DNA of 64,000 nt from Phallus indusiatus (lineage: Eukaryota; Basidiomycota; Agaricomycetes; Phallales; Phallaceae). Position numbers and translations under genes: made by a program. The first letter of the stretch is position 1; every line of letters begins with the position of its first letter. The stretch spans positions 2,654,973 to 2,718,972 of the forward strand of contig JAQFWX010000002.1 of the NCBI GenBank assembly GCA_027605045.1, in the 5' to 3' direction. The notes beneath the pieces are model-generated. The model made no database searches. It worked only from the letters and a program-made list of their open reading frames with translations, and was not told the DNA's origin. Shown here piece after piece: positions 1 to 11,955 of the stretch.

Positions 1-2247
1 TACCTCTCGACAAACGCGATTCCACATCGTGGAGAATGCCAATTCCAAAGAGATAGACCTTCACACAGTCAACATTTCAATCGGCAAAACGGAAATTTTA
101 TCAGATGCACACTTGAAATTAGCCAGCGGGGTTCATTACGTTCTCGTCGGACGGAACGGTGTAGGCAAATCCACCTTGTTAAGGTCTTTATACGACAAAA
201 CGATTCCTGGCCTATCGAAAGATCTTCGAATATTACTTTTGCAACAAAGTTATGGCGCCGAACACCATATTACTGACGAAGAAGACGCTAAACTTAGCGT
301 ATTACAGTGTGTTGTCAAGAGCGATAAAGACTTGGCTGAGGCTCTCCGTAAATCTGCTAGTAAGCTTGTAATACTCTAGGTTTTTTTTCGAAGGAGACTT
401 CTGACCCAAATTTAAAGTGTTAAGAGAGGTTTTGGAAAATCAAACCAATTCGGTGGCTATTTCAAAAGTTGTTAAGTTGTTAAAGCATGAGACGCGGCTA
501 GCTGAGCTGGAGGAAGCCATAAAAATGGCTATGCTACGGAGCGGGGCCCGGGGACTGAAAGCCCGTAAGGAATTGAGAGCACTGGAAGAAGAGGTAGAGG
601 TAGAGAAATCCAAGTAGCCCTGATTTATCTATCTTGCGTATCTTTATTAACCGAACGAAACCTCTAAGGCTCTCAGTGCACGAATACGATAGTATCTCTG
701 AAACTGAAACGGATGAAGCCATCAACATGCTAACCGAACTTGACCTGGCTCTAGAAAACGTGTGTTTCTCAAATGTTTTCAGCAAATTTGTCAAAAAAGC
801 AAGCTGACTTTTTCACTCTTACAAGATGTCCGCAAGCACAGCCGAAGCACGAGCTGAGGCATTGCTAGTCGGCTTGGGCTTTTCCAAAGATTTCATTAAA
901 AAACCGATGTCGGACTTGTCGGGTGGTTGGCGTACACGAACAATATTAGCATCACTACTATTTCAGCCTTCTGACGTCCTCCTGCTCGATGAACCGACCA
1001 ACTTTTTGGACATGGCTTCTCTCCTGTGGCTCGAAAACCACATCAAAGAACGTGATACAACCATTGTTCTCGTATCCCACGATCGCGCCTTCGTCGACGC
1101 GGTAGCTCACGAAATCATAATCTTACGGGATAAAAAACTGGAACGATTTCGCGGAAATTTAAGTGCTTACGAACAGGTTCGCAAGGAAAACAAGCAACGG
1201 CTTACAAAAATGAAGGAAGCGCAAGATAAACAGGTCGCTCATATGGAAGAGACAATTGCCGGGAACATTCGTGCTGCGAAAGCGGCGGGGGATGATAAGA
1301 AACTTAAACAAGCCGCGTCACGCCAGAAGAAACTCGACGAGCGTATGGGGTATCAAGTTGGTATTCGCGGAGGAAAGTTCAAGCTTAATCGGGATTTTCC
1401 TATCTACCATACGAATATGCGGGCGGATATCGAGATCCCCATGGACGATCTTGAGGCCAGACTGGCTCTGATAAAAATATCACCACTATCTGATTTGTAT
1501 TTCCCCGGTCCGCTGTTATCCTGCGAAGCTTTATCTATTGGATATCATTTGTCGAACACCATTTTGGAGAACATCAACTTAACTATACATATGAAAGACA
1601 GAATCGCCTTAGTCGGTCTTAATGGCGCTGGGAAATCTTCCTTGGTAGCTGCATTAGTTAACCAGGTAAGCTTCAGCGGCCGGATTAAAGGATCCGTCAG
1701 TCAGCATCCACGAGGTCGCATAGGCTATTTCTCTCAGGAAGCGGTAGACTTGTTGCCTACCGCCCCAACAGCATTACAATACATGGCGGGTCATTCAGAA
1801 TCTCTTAGTCACGCACAGGATCAAGAACTCCGAGGAATTCTGTCGTCTTTTGGACTTTCAGGCCGGGTTGTCTCAGATGTCCCCCTTTCCCTTCTTTCGG
1901 GGGGTCAGAAAGTTCGTGTCGTCCTAGCAAAAGTTCTTACTCCCCCACCCCATCTCCTTGTGCTTGATGAAGTAACGACGCATCTGGATGCGGATAGTAT
2001 CGTTGCGTTAGCAGATGAGTTACGTTATTACCCAGGTGCTGTTTTGGTTGTTAGCCACGATAGGTGGTTCATCAAACGGGTTGTAGAGGAAGAAGAGGAG
2101 GGAAGTGAAGGCGGGGGTGATGACAGTGGGTACGGCGAAGGCGTCAGGAGAGTATATATGGTAGGTGGTGGGCGAATCGAGTTGTTGAGTGGGGTTGACC
2201 AGTTTGAGAAAAAGATAAGGAAAAAAAATCATAATTCAATTAGATGA
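1..2247 (+). CDS. ABC-F family ATPase, copy 1 (5' partial)
   Basis: Soluble twin-ATPase of the ABC-F class, whose members act on ribosomes or in ribosome assembly rather than as membrane pumps. Coding starts before the window; frame 2 is open from base 2. Exons: 2-359, 418-613, 669-759, 826-2247. NBD1 has Walker A GRNGVGKST, signature LSGGW and Walker B LLLDEPTNFLD. A charged interdomain linker of about 90 residues follows. NBD2 has Walker A GLNGAGKSS and signature LSGGQ, but its Walker B region reads LDEVTTHLD instead of the usual DEPTNHLD. No transmembrane segments are seen. It is co-linear, exon by exon, with the second copy at 18200-20539, which supports the splice sites. Which ABC-F subgroup it belongs to (Gcn20, Arb1 or a fungal-specific clade) I cannot decide. 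Family assignment is secure. Confidence 0.93.
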
Positions 2248-3957
2248 GAATTTGCCGCGGTTAGCTGTTGCCGTCGTTTATGCAAATGTGCTGTGAATAT
2301 GTCAATTGTATGCTTCCTTTTAAAGACTCGCAATTTATCAGCGTTATTGAAATAGTTTTCAACTAGTCTGTTACAATTTCAGAAGACAAGTATGCCCAGC
2401 GTCAGGCGTCGGTCATTGAAGCAAACATTTAAGGACTATATGAGTCCGAGTCACCACGGTTCCTGTCAAATAGGAATTGATCCAGCGTTGTCTCTGTATA
2501 CGCCGCGTCCATTCAATTGGTCAGACCGTCAACTGAGATTTTCTTTCAACTGCCCGCCGGTGGAGATAAGACTGGACCCACAAAAATTTACATTTGTTAT
2601 CCAATGGCAATCGAAAGTAAATTTGGTCACAGTTTCTTCCATTATTGCATCTAATTTACTGCGACATTTGATAGGACTCAGCCATAATGTTGCCACTGTT
2701 CAATTAGGATAATTGCTTCGTAATCAACCTGTAAACACACTACTCTGACAGTGATTATCCCACCAATCAGACTCGCCGGCAAAGAGTTTACAGACAAAGA
2801 ACTCAAGAGGAGGGTAACTATGCCGAATGATGGTTACAGTGGTATGTGACGTTTATATATTCTTTACTGATGAATTAGATTGAGCTTGGAATTGTAAGTG
2901 TACTACCTGCTAAGGACCAGAGAAATGGAGGGAAGAGGAATTGCTGACCAGTGATATGGACCACGACAAAAAGGGTGCTTGAACATATGTACTATGCGAA
3001 GAGCCGCTCTAGTTGTCAACTAGTATACCAGGGTTGACGTCTTCTTTGAACGCCCTAGATGTCAACTAGAATCCTTGATTTGAAGGACTAGCATATTAAT
3101 AGGAAACTCATTGCTGGGGTCGCAACCCGTATTGGACTGTTTAATGGCGTTGTAATGGGCCCAGGGGTGCGGTGGTTTCTCGTGCCGTTGGGAGCCATAT
3201 GTTTGAGGGACGGACTGGTGTATTCGGATTTGAAGGGTGAGTTATGTATCTCTGCAGGTTTGGATGATCATTCCATGTATAAACAAGTAACCTAGAGCTT
3301 CTGCGCCCAACCAACATGACTACGCCTTCGCGGGCAACTCGGAATACAGGGCACACTTTCGCATTTAAGGTTCCTCCGGTCCTCGCTGTGAGCGAGTGGA
3401 GACGCCAAGTCGACTGTCAATAGTTGTGCCCTGACAGGGACGGAATGATATGCGTGGGGTTTATAGTGTCCATTTCATTTTAATCATCATATGTACTCTA
3501 TAATAGATGAATACATACATAATTAATTCAGCTTTTGTAACATTCTGTAATCGCCAGGGACGATGGTTTGATGATAAATTGAAGTAACCTAATGCTGTGG
3601 TGGAGAGATCTCTTAATGCGAGGACTAATCCTGACTTCGTGATTTTACAAATGAAGATCAGTTTAATTTTGTAAAAACGCTATTCAGGCTACAGACGAGG
3701 GATAATACCGCATGGGCTCCAAATGGACTGACTAAGCCCCCCCGTCACAGGCGCCGAAAGGCACCGGGGATGCTAAGCCGACAGGTAAGTGTACATTGTC
3801 CGGTTCATTTCAACCACGCTAACAGTTTCAGAACCCCTCAAGTCCTTTGGAATTATTGTGGCCAAATCTTGTTTTGCAAATTCTCACCTCCTGATCCTGT
3901 TCCGTCACTGTCTCATATTCCCCTCCATTGGACTCCGGATTAGATCATTTCAGGGAT
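2248..3957. other. Intergenic region, no convincing gene
   Basis: About 1.7 kb between the ABC-F gene and the Zn2Cys6 regulator. A 106-codon plus-strand frame (2392-2712) has no recognisable motif and no supporting context, so I do not call it. The stretch 3680-3957 is probably promoter and 5' untranslated leader of the regulator. Nothing else stands out. Confidence 0.6.
3785..3831 (+). promoter_or_regulatory. Probable 5'-UTR intron of the Zn2Cys6 regulator
   Basis: A strong donor (ACAG followed by GTAAGTGT) and a pyrimidine-preceded acceptor (GTTTCAG) enclose 47 nt, ending 126 nt before the start codon at 3958. No coding frame joins across it to the CDS, so it is best read as a leader intron. 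Transcript data would settle it. Confidence 0.4.
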
Positions 3958-6900
3958 ATGTCTATGGATACTAATCGTAATCATCGTGGTGCTCATACTT
4001 CCCATGCTTCAAATCTGATGGATTTACCTTTGTCGACGTCAAGTTTTCAATCTGCACAATCTCAACATCTATCTTCCATTCTTCCTTCCTCTTCTCTTCC
4101 TCACTCCAATTTGCAGCAGCAAACAATCGTCGCTTCGTCAAGTGATACCCAGCCTTACTTCGCTACTGCAGCTCCTACCACCACCACCACCACCACCACC
4201 GCTACTACGGCAAATACACACATGATTGGAACTTCTACAGCGTTCTATGACGATGCTCTTCATGGTCCAGCGGTCGTAATGACCCACGAAACTGAACAAG
4301 ATCACGAAATGTACCTGGCCTCCTTTCAATCACAGCCTCAGCCCAGCTACGGCTATCCCCTCGCGTACCCTGACTCTCATACCCAACCCGGTGCGCACAC
4401 TCATACCCAACATTCTCATTCACAGCCGCCACCTCAATATCTTCCCACTCCGAGCGTATCCCCCACATCCACTTCACCACCCATCATTCCTCCTTCATCG
4501 AGGCCGAGTTATCCTCAATCGGATATCAAACAGAGCGGCCAAAACTATCCCATGTCCGGCACCATCAACATGGGCGCGGGAGCTCATCGAGAATCCTCGA
4601 CTACTGCTGGAACTCAGAATTCTAAGAAATCGAAGGGTGCCTCCGCCAATCATCCCTCGTCCACGGCGGCTATCTCTTCCAATTCCAATACCATGACCAC
4701 AGCTAAACCATCTCCCTCCTCGTCGCGGAAACGAGCTCGAAAGTCGATCGACAAGCCTCCTTCACCTACCCAAGCTTCCGGTCGAACTCAGAGCGGTCAA
4801 AATGATTCACAAGCAGCGCTTCAACTACAGGACGATTCAGACGATGAGGATCAAGAAGACAGAAACCAGCCAACTCAAAGATTGTAAGCTGAATCAAATC
4901 TATTCTATCTCGCAACCTATAATACGCTTTCTAATACTTGTTCAGACCCGGCGCTTGCAGGTACTGCAAAAAATTGAAAATGAAATGCGAATTTCTATCG
5001 CCTGATGCTGCAAGCTGTAAGCGCTGCATGCAAGGAGGACATCAATGTGTAGTCGAAGGCAGGAAGCAAAGGATTGGTCCCAAGTATGTTTTTTTTCTGT
5101 TGTGCAACATCCTTCTTACCTTTTTCACCTTCTTAATCAGCAAACGAGAGTTCTTACTTGCTCAACTGCGCCAGAAGGAGACGATCATTGAATCTCTCCT
5201 TAGACAGATCAATAACCCCGCACATCGCACACCTCTCACGCTTCTTGTACCAAACTTGTCCAACGTTGCGGGGAACGCTTCATCAAACCTTAACGGTCCT
5301 GCCACCGGCACACCCCAAGGTGCCAGCTCCAAATCTATTCAATCATGGATCGCGGGCACATCGGTCAAGAATGCAGGCGGACGAGGTGGTTCGGCGGCGT
5401 TCGTTCTTGACAAACGTGCCGACGGAACTGGCGTCGACCTGGATGAAGAGGAGGTCGATGATTCAACTGCGGCAAGACGACGACTTGACGATGATCCCGA
5501 TGGCGATGAAGGTGACGAAGATGACGAAGGTGATGAAGGTGTCGATCCCACTGGTAATGGAAAAAAGGTCAAACTACACTATTTGCCGGAGGAAGCCGCA
5601 CCGCTGGGTCTTATCGCCGATCTCAGCTTGGAAAACCATACACCAAAGAAGAAGGAGAAAGAAAAGGACAAGGACGGTAGTGTCGGTGCTAAAGAAGACG
5701 GTCCAGTAGTACAACATCAATCAGAGTCTCGTATGCAAACTGTTGTTAGCTCTAACATGGTCGGTGTCAGCGATGCAGTCACAGGAGCCGATGCCTCAAA
5801 TGTTCCTTCTGCCTTGGGCAATGCTTCTGGTGGCCCTATCGATGGTACTGTCAATGCTCAAGCTACCGTTAATGCATCTGCTACTGGTGCTGGTAACAAC
5901 GCCACCAACAACAACGCGGGTGAAGAAGAAAATGAAAACAACGTCGGCGTTGCTAATAAAAGCTATTTCCACCCAGGCCCCGCCACTGACCTCGGTCTTC
6001 GTCGAGTTATGATCGAGCGCACTATGCCACCGGATATTCTGGTTCATGGTTTAGTTACTCCTGAAGACGTTGAGGAACTGTTCAAGATGTATGTTGTTGT
6101 CTTTTCTGATTTCGCCCTTGACTCAACTGTTCTGCTCTAGTTTCTATGAAAGAATCAATGTAAGTTGCCTAGCTGAGGAGATCCTCTTCGTCGTTGTTGA
6201 TCTTTTTCTGATGTAGGTCTTCTTGTCAATCCTCGATCCCGCAATCCATACCCCTGCAAGAACGTTCGCAAGATGTCCGTTTTTGTTCACAGTGGGTATG
6301 TAGGAATGACATTGACTAATCTTCATCCATTGATTGTGCTGTTTTTAGTCTGTGCTATATCATCTAGATACTATGTACCTAAAGCATCGATATACAAATA
6401 CGCAATGCATTTTGCCAAGAGTGCGGCCGCATCCAGTCTGATTGATGGCTGGAAGAGCGTCGAACTGTGCCAGGTACATCCCATACCCCAACCTCTTCCG
6501 ATCTTTTTTGGCTTATGACGTTTCTACCTCAGGCATATCTATTAATGAGTGTATATGCCGTCCCAGCACGAAGATGGGAAGAGGATCGATCATGGCTGTA
6601 CCTCGGTTTGGCGATCCGTATCGCAACAGATCTCAACTTGCATCAGCCTTCTTCAGCTGCTGTTACCGCCGCAGCTGCCAATACCAATGCGAATTCCGCA
6701 AGTGGTAATGCCAATGGAAGTCCCATTGCGAATGCATCATCATCATCAGGAGGAAGAGGAAGACTGCATAATCAGAACCATTATCCTCCCCACCCCGGAA
6801 GCACCGCATCTGCTCAAAGCACAATGTCCGCATCATCACCGTCTCCATCGGCGTCGATGACTCCACCTGGTGCTCCGACATCACCATCACTGAACATTAG

Positions 6901-9720
6901 CACCAGCGCAACATCGAAGTCGTCTGAAAAGCAAGAAAAACATGAGCGAGAACTTCTCAATCGTACAAGAACGTGGTTGATTTGCTTCAACCTCGATCGA
7001 TCTATCAGCACACAGCTAGGTTCGTGGTCAGACACCTTTCGTGTGGGTTATTTAACAATAACTGTCTGGGTCTTTTTTCAGGTAAACCCTCAACCATAAA
7101 AGAAGATTTCATCATACGCAATGCTAGCGAATGGTACAAACGGAGCCCATTCAATATGCCTTATGATGTCCATCTCTGCGCTTACACCGAACTGCTGAGA
7201 ATCGTGACGAGGTTCCACGACGACGTTTGGAGTGGAAGTAGACCTGTCAGCAACGCTGGTATCAAGGGCACTGTAAATGATCCATTTAACCGTTTGTCTG
7301 CTTGTTTGTGCTGATAAAGTACTTCTAGGATGTCGACTTCTATGGCATCACGATGCGATATGACGATCAGTTGCGGTTGTTCCAAGAACAGGCCGCTGCT
7401 CGTTTCGAGCGAGATTCTAAAAAGGATGGTAAGCGCAAATTGGGTTCCATTACTTTCCTTTTCTTTCCTTCGTGCTGTTTCTCCATCTCGTCGTGTCCTG
7501 TTTCACTTTACTCTGAGATGGGGACGGGTTTAAGAGACGCGCCCTTAATGTTTTTCACTCTCTTATTTATGGACGGCTGGACGGTTGGACCAGATATGTC
7601 GCCTATTTGGCACAAGGGTTCTGTGGTTAATTTGCAATCTTTGACGAACATAAATATGGAACACGCCATCTTTTTTCCTTTTTCTATTGTTTGCCCGTTT
7701 CTGTTGATGGAAGGGTCTATACACTGTCGTTTTTCGTCTCAGTTTCCCTGTCGAATTACAGCAAACATTGGCTTCACTTTTTATCTTCTTTTCTTTCCTG
7801 GCTGCTGCGTCTTCATTTTTCTTTGCCCAACGTTGTTTTGATGAACGCGCACTGATTGACGTCCGGTTTTTTCTAGACCCCGGCAGTGTTTATCGGACCG
7901 GACTACTACCATTGTGGGTGTCTCTTTTTATAGGCATGGCTTTTAATTCTTTCCATTCCTTCTTCTTCCCCATTTCATCCATCTTTAATATCCTTCTTGC
8001 TCCATTTGGCTGTCGAAGAGGGATGTGCCCGCCACCGGGTTTGGGATTTCCATGATCTCTCCGGCGATATAACGTCCGCTACGTTGATCAGTCCCAGCTG
8101 TGCAGCCTGTTCACGTAACTCGCATTGGTTGCGCTGCTTTTTTAAGCCATTGATACTCAACGTGCTTGTATTTGAAAATTGATGTCAATCGCCATCTGCA
8201 GCATTCGGCATGTGACGCTCTTGGGTCGTCAGGGACTAATGACCTGCCTTTTCTTGTTCTTTTTTCTCTCGTTTTTTGTTTAATGATAATGGTATGATGT
8301 ACTTGCTGAACGTCTTTCTTTCACAGTATGGTTAACTATTCCCGTCTGGTTATGTTCTCTTTCGGTTTCCAACAAGCAGTTGAGAGAGGGTTACAGCGCG
8401 ATGATATGTTTTTCCAAAGAGTAAGTGCTTTTTTTCTTTTCGGGGCATTAACTAAACGTTACTCTCCAAGTGTTTTGAAGCTGCATGTGCAGTCATCACC
8501 ACCGTTGTGGACCGATTGGCTCCAACAGGATACCTCCGATTTGCGCCTGATGGTAAGATTCAGCTTGTAGTCAACACACCCACTTGCGATTAAACTGTTT
8601 TGAAGGTCACTTTATATTCGTATCTTTCGCAGCAGCATTCCTGCTTAAGGTGCGTCAAAAGACTTCCTTTTGGTTTACCTTGTCTGATACTGTTCCTCCT
8701 CTTCAGCTTCTTCGCCCAGATTTCTCACGGATCGTCAACCGCACTCATAAAGAACAAGTTTTAACACTCGTGCGGAAGCTAATTCGGATGCTTGGGTCTC
8801 AGGAGGTTGCCGTTGACGACAAACACACCCCAAAACTGTACAGTCGATTCTTAGCTGGCCTTGTGTCCAGACATTCTACTAGTAGAAAGAGTGTCTCAAT
8901 GGCGAAGAACGCCGGTACTGCCATTGGAAACCAGAATGGAACGTCGCAAGTACCGATGCGTGGTGGACCGATAATGCAGCAGCCAGGACCGATGCCCGCT
9001 GTGCGAAATTATCCACCTACGGAACAAAATGAGCACAACTTTGACGTATACGGCAATCTTGTATCTGCACCGCCAATGATGCCTCAGCCAACGCACGACG
9101 CGCCATATCCGTCAATGTACGATGATCGCCTTCACCACCTTCACCAAGAACAACAAGGGACGCAGCAGCCTAACCATTCACAGCCACATTCTATCTCGCC
9201 TGGCTATTATCCTCCATCTGGAAATGTCCCCGGTTCTGGTCACGATCATCAGTACATCTCAGGAATGAACGCAGGAAATGGTGGCGTCGGGATGGAAACA
9301 GTGATACAACCGTCATCACAGTCTGGAGAGTACAATCAAGTAATAGAACACTACGATGACGACTTAGGCGGCACATTCCCGCTTCCCATATCCGAGAATG
9401 ATCAGCTTGCTTCAATGCAGGCGATCAATAACCAGGGATGGTGGGAGAATGTTATGATGCCTGGGTTCAGCCTTCCGAGTGCCCATCACTTCACCCACAA
9501 TAACAATAACAGCAATGTACAGCAACCCCAGTATCAAACGCAATATAATCAAATGGAAATCGAATCTGCTCAAGTCAGCCATGGTCATAGCCACGTTCAT
9601 CCGCATCATCCTCAATCTCGTTCTCAACATCAGCAGCAGTCTCAGTATATGGCTTCTCAAGATCGGAATATGCAGACATATTCTGATTCTGGAGAGTATA
9701 CCTTCCGTTACGATAACTAA
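3958..9720 (+). CDS. Zn2Cys6 transcription factor with fungal-specific TF domain
   Basis: Nuclear DNA-binding regulator. I place 14 exons: 3958-4883, 4946-5083, 5141-6088, 6141-6159, 6217-6295, 6349-6473, 6533-7019, 7082-7272, 7329-7428, 7877-7913, 8327-8420, 8471-8552, 8606-8649, 8707-9720. These sum to 1,427 aa. The start is the first ATG after the leader intron. Residues 1-310 are low-complexity (His, Ser, Thr, Pro, Gln). The binuclear zinc cluster follows at about 313-345, spaced CX2CX6CX9CX2CX6C and beginning CRYCKKLKMKC. Next come an acidic stretch and then the fungal transcription-factor middle-homology region (AYLLMSVYAVPARRW, then VNYSRLVMFSFGFQ). The tail is rich in Gln, His and Asn. 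Target genes are unknown. Two long introns (448 and 413 nt) surround a 37-nt exon. A polyadenylation-like AATAAATT lies near 9915. Confidence 0.92.
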
Positions 9721-10424
9721 TTCGTGTGGAAAGCATTGTAAAAGATGACCACGTTGACGTTTGGACCTGTGTTTTAGTCTCCTTTTCTACCATCGTCTTT
9801 GTTTCTTATTTCCGATTTCATATTTTTCTGTGGATCGCGGATTATACAAAAAGAAAGGGATGTCTTGATAACCTGTATTATTATAGCTGATTCTTTCTGT
9901 CTGTTTTTTTTTGCTAATAAATTATATTTATCATGGCACTTCGTTATTATTATTATTATGCGCATGCATCATTGAAATGTTTTTGTATCTCATTCTGATT
10001 TAGATGTACGAGAATGCGCGGAGTGCCTCTGCAGCAACTTTGCTTGCTTGCACTCGCGCTCAGGACATGTAAACGGCCATAGCACAATGCCGCAACGCGG
10101 CACACGCGTTCAGCTGAGCAGGAGCGCCGTCGCGGCTGCATCGTCTGTTGACCCTCTTCCTCTGCCCTGCGCGGCGGACATCTCGCGTCTCATCGATTCG
10201 CTACCTTCTCTCAAACTTTCTTTCCCACTCGCCCACCCCAGCGTTGAATGATCACATCAACTTGTGCATGCATGCATCGTCATTATTTCGCGAGCTACGA
10301 GGGAGCCCAGTCGCGGAGGGCGGTCACCGGTCCCGGTCATCGGTCATCTCCCACCGCACCTGTCGGCTCCTGCCCCTTCCGCAGGACTCTTCCTGAGCAG
10401 CGACGGAGCGTCTGACAAGGCTGG

Positions 10425-10723
10425 AGACAACAACTAAGTATTGAACGCCAAAGTCCCAACAAAAAAGTGAAACAAATTCCACGCGTCGAAGGCACAATAG
10501 CTGATTAACACGCTTCGAAGCCACAATGGCTGATGAACAACGCGTTGCGTGAGGTCGCATGATTGTTTTGTGAAAGAAGCGTTCAGGAATATAAAACGCT
10601 TCTTCACAAAGCAATCATGCGACCTCACGCGACGCGTTGTTCATCAGCGCATCAGCCATTGTGCCTTCGACGCGTGGAAATTATTTCATTTTTTGTTGAG
10701 ATTTTGGCGTTCAGTTTGTTGTC
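10425..10723. repeat. Imperfect foldback (inverted repeat) of about 300 bp
   Basis: Two arms of roughly 130-150 bp are inverted copies around a short centre near 10585-10600. Shared blocks include TTCCACGCGTCGAAGGCACA, AACAACGCGT and GTGAGGTCGCATGATTG with their reverse complements, and ends GAACGCCAAA / TTTGGCGTTC. The left arm carries an extra internal copy of a 40-bp segment containing CCACAATGGCTGATGAAC. No transposase frame lies inside. It resembles a non-autonomous foldback element or MITE, but I see no clean target-site duplication. Confidence 0.75.
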
Positions 10724-10888
10724 TAGACAATTAGCACAGCCCCACATTTTAGCTCCGTTTTCCCCGGATTGCTTACGTTCAAAGCTGTATATAAACCTTC
10801 GGGTCCTTAGCTGACTCCTACATACTGACTCCCAACCTCACTACTCCTGCCTACTCCTGCCTTTCGTGATTTTCAGGAATATCCGTCA

Positions 10889-11149
10889 ATGAGCCACCCA
10901 CACCACCATCACCATAACCAACACCACCACCAACACCCGCACCCGCACCATCACCATCATCAACAACACCCGCACCATCACCAACTCCAACCCCACCAAC
11001 ACCACCCCCACCCTCACCCCCACCATCAACACCAACACCACCAACACCAACACCACCAACACCAACATCACCAACACTCCCACCACCACCACTACCAATA
11101 CCAATACCACCACCAATACGGAAGCCAACAATACCATCACCGCTTTTAA
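10889..11149 (+). CDS. Possible small histidine-rich protein (doubtful)
   Basis: An 86-codon frame starts MSHPHHHHH and is about half histidine, with Gln and Pro, ending YHHRF. It consists of CACCAAC-type tandem repeats, so an open frame could be chance. In its favour, a TATA-like TGTATATAAACC stands about 100 bp upstream in a pyrimidine-rich, start-like context. The frame also ends in a Tyr/Gln/His stretch resembling the His/Gln-rich tail of the neighbouring Zn2Cys6 protein, whose 3' flank is duplicated here. It may be a fragment of a duplicated tail. Metal binding would be the obvious property if it is translated. Confidence 0.25.
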   Translation: MSHPHHHHHNQHHHQHPHPHHHHHQQHPHHHQLQPHQHHPHPHPHHQHQHHQHQHHQHQHHQHSHHHHYQYQYHHQYGSQQYHHRF

Positions 11150-11955
11150 CCCCAACCACCAGCATTCTAAGATGCTTTCAGGTTGACCAAGTTTAACATT
11201 GTTCTATGCTCAAGTCAGTTTTTCTACCCATCGTCTTTGTTTCCGATTTAAGGACGTCTGATAACCCGTATTTGTTGTAGGTTATGTATTCTCTCTGACT
11301 GCCACAAATTTCTCCAACACCTACGACGTCTGAGGCCTGACGACCTAAATACAGCGGGAATCATGGTCTTTGGTGGCATTGTTGTGCTTCATCGTGTATT
11401 TCGTCTATCGGTTGTATACCTGCCCAAGTATGCCTGTTGTATTTCTCGCTGAGAGTCGTGTAGTTATAAACAAATCCTTATTATTTATTATGATATTTGG
11501 TCCGTCTGACGGCGTAAGACAATCAAGTAAATCGAGCAAATCTTATAATTGAGTCCTAACGAAAATCGACCATGAAATCTATACAATACGTTTGTTTCTC
11601 ATTCTGATTTAGATGTATATCTATTTACCTACGACTAACACCACGATATCAGCCAACGGAAGTTATTTGAATCTTATCAGGACATGCAGACGACTAACAG
11701 CTTTGAACTGGCACGGCCCGAGACGCCGAGTCCTCAGCTGACTCCCAACGGCATTACGTACTGTTTACTACTAATTTATTTTATCAGTGTTCTCTCTTTC
11801 CGATGCCGTCTTCTCCTGCCTTTTTTTATCACTTGAACACCCACGCACACGCTTATTTCAACTCGTTTACAGGCTATAACCTTTCGTTACTTTGCACACT
11901 TCCCTTCTTTCAGATTCTTCCCAAGCTCTAACTCATCCCACATTCTCGACTCGAC

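Larger units (their letters stand above)
9721..11955. other. Intergenic region with partial tandem duplication
   Basis: About 2.2 kb between the regulator and the dioxygenase gene. Phrases of the regulator's 3' flank recur further right: CATCGTCTTTGTTTC, TCTCATTCTGATTTAGATGT and a GACTCCCAAC promoter-like phrase. This suggests an old partial duplication. It also holds a foldback repeat and a His-rich reading frame, listed separately. Confidence 0.55.

Noticed and set aside
2392..2712. 106-codon plus-strand frame downstream of the ABC-F gene
   Set aside because: No recognisable motif, no splice support and no strong start context; chance length in a 1.7-kb intergenic region.
10851..11165. Gly/Val-rich minus-strand frames opposite the His-rich frame
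   Set aside because: They are the complement of a CACCAAC microsatellite, which opens several frames at once; they lack a promoter-like context.
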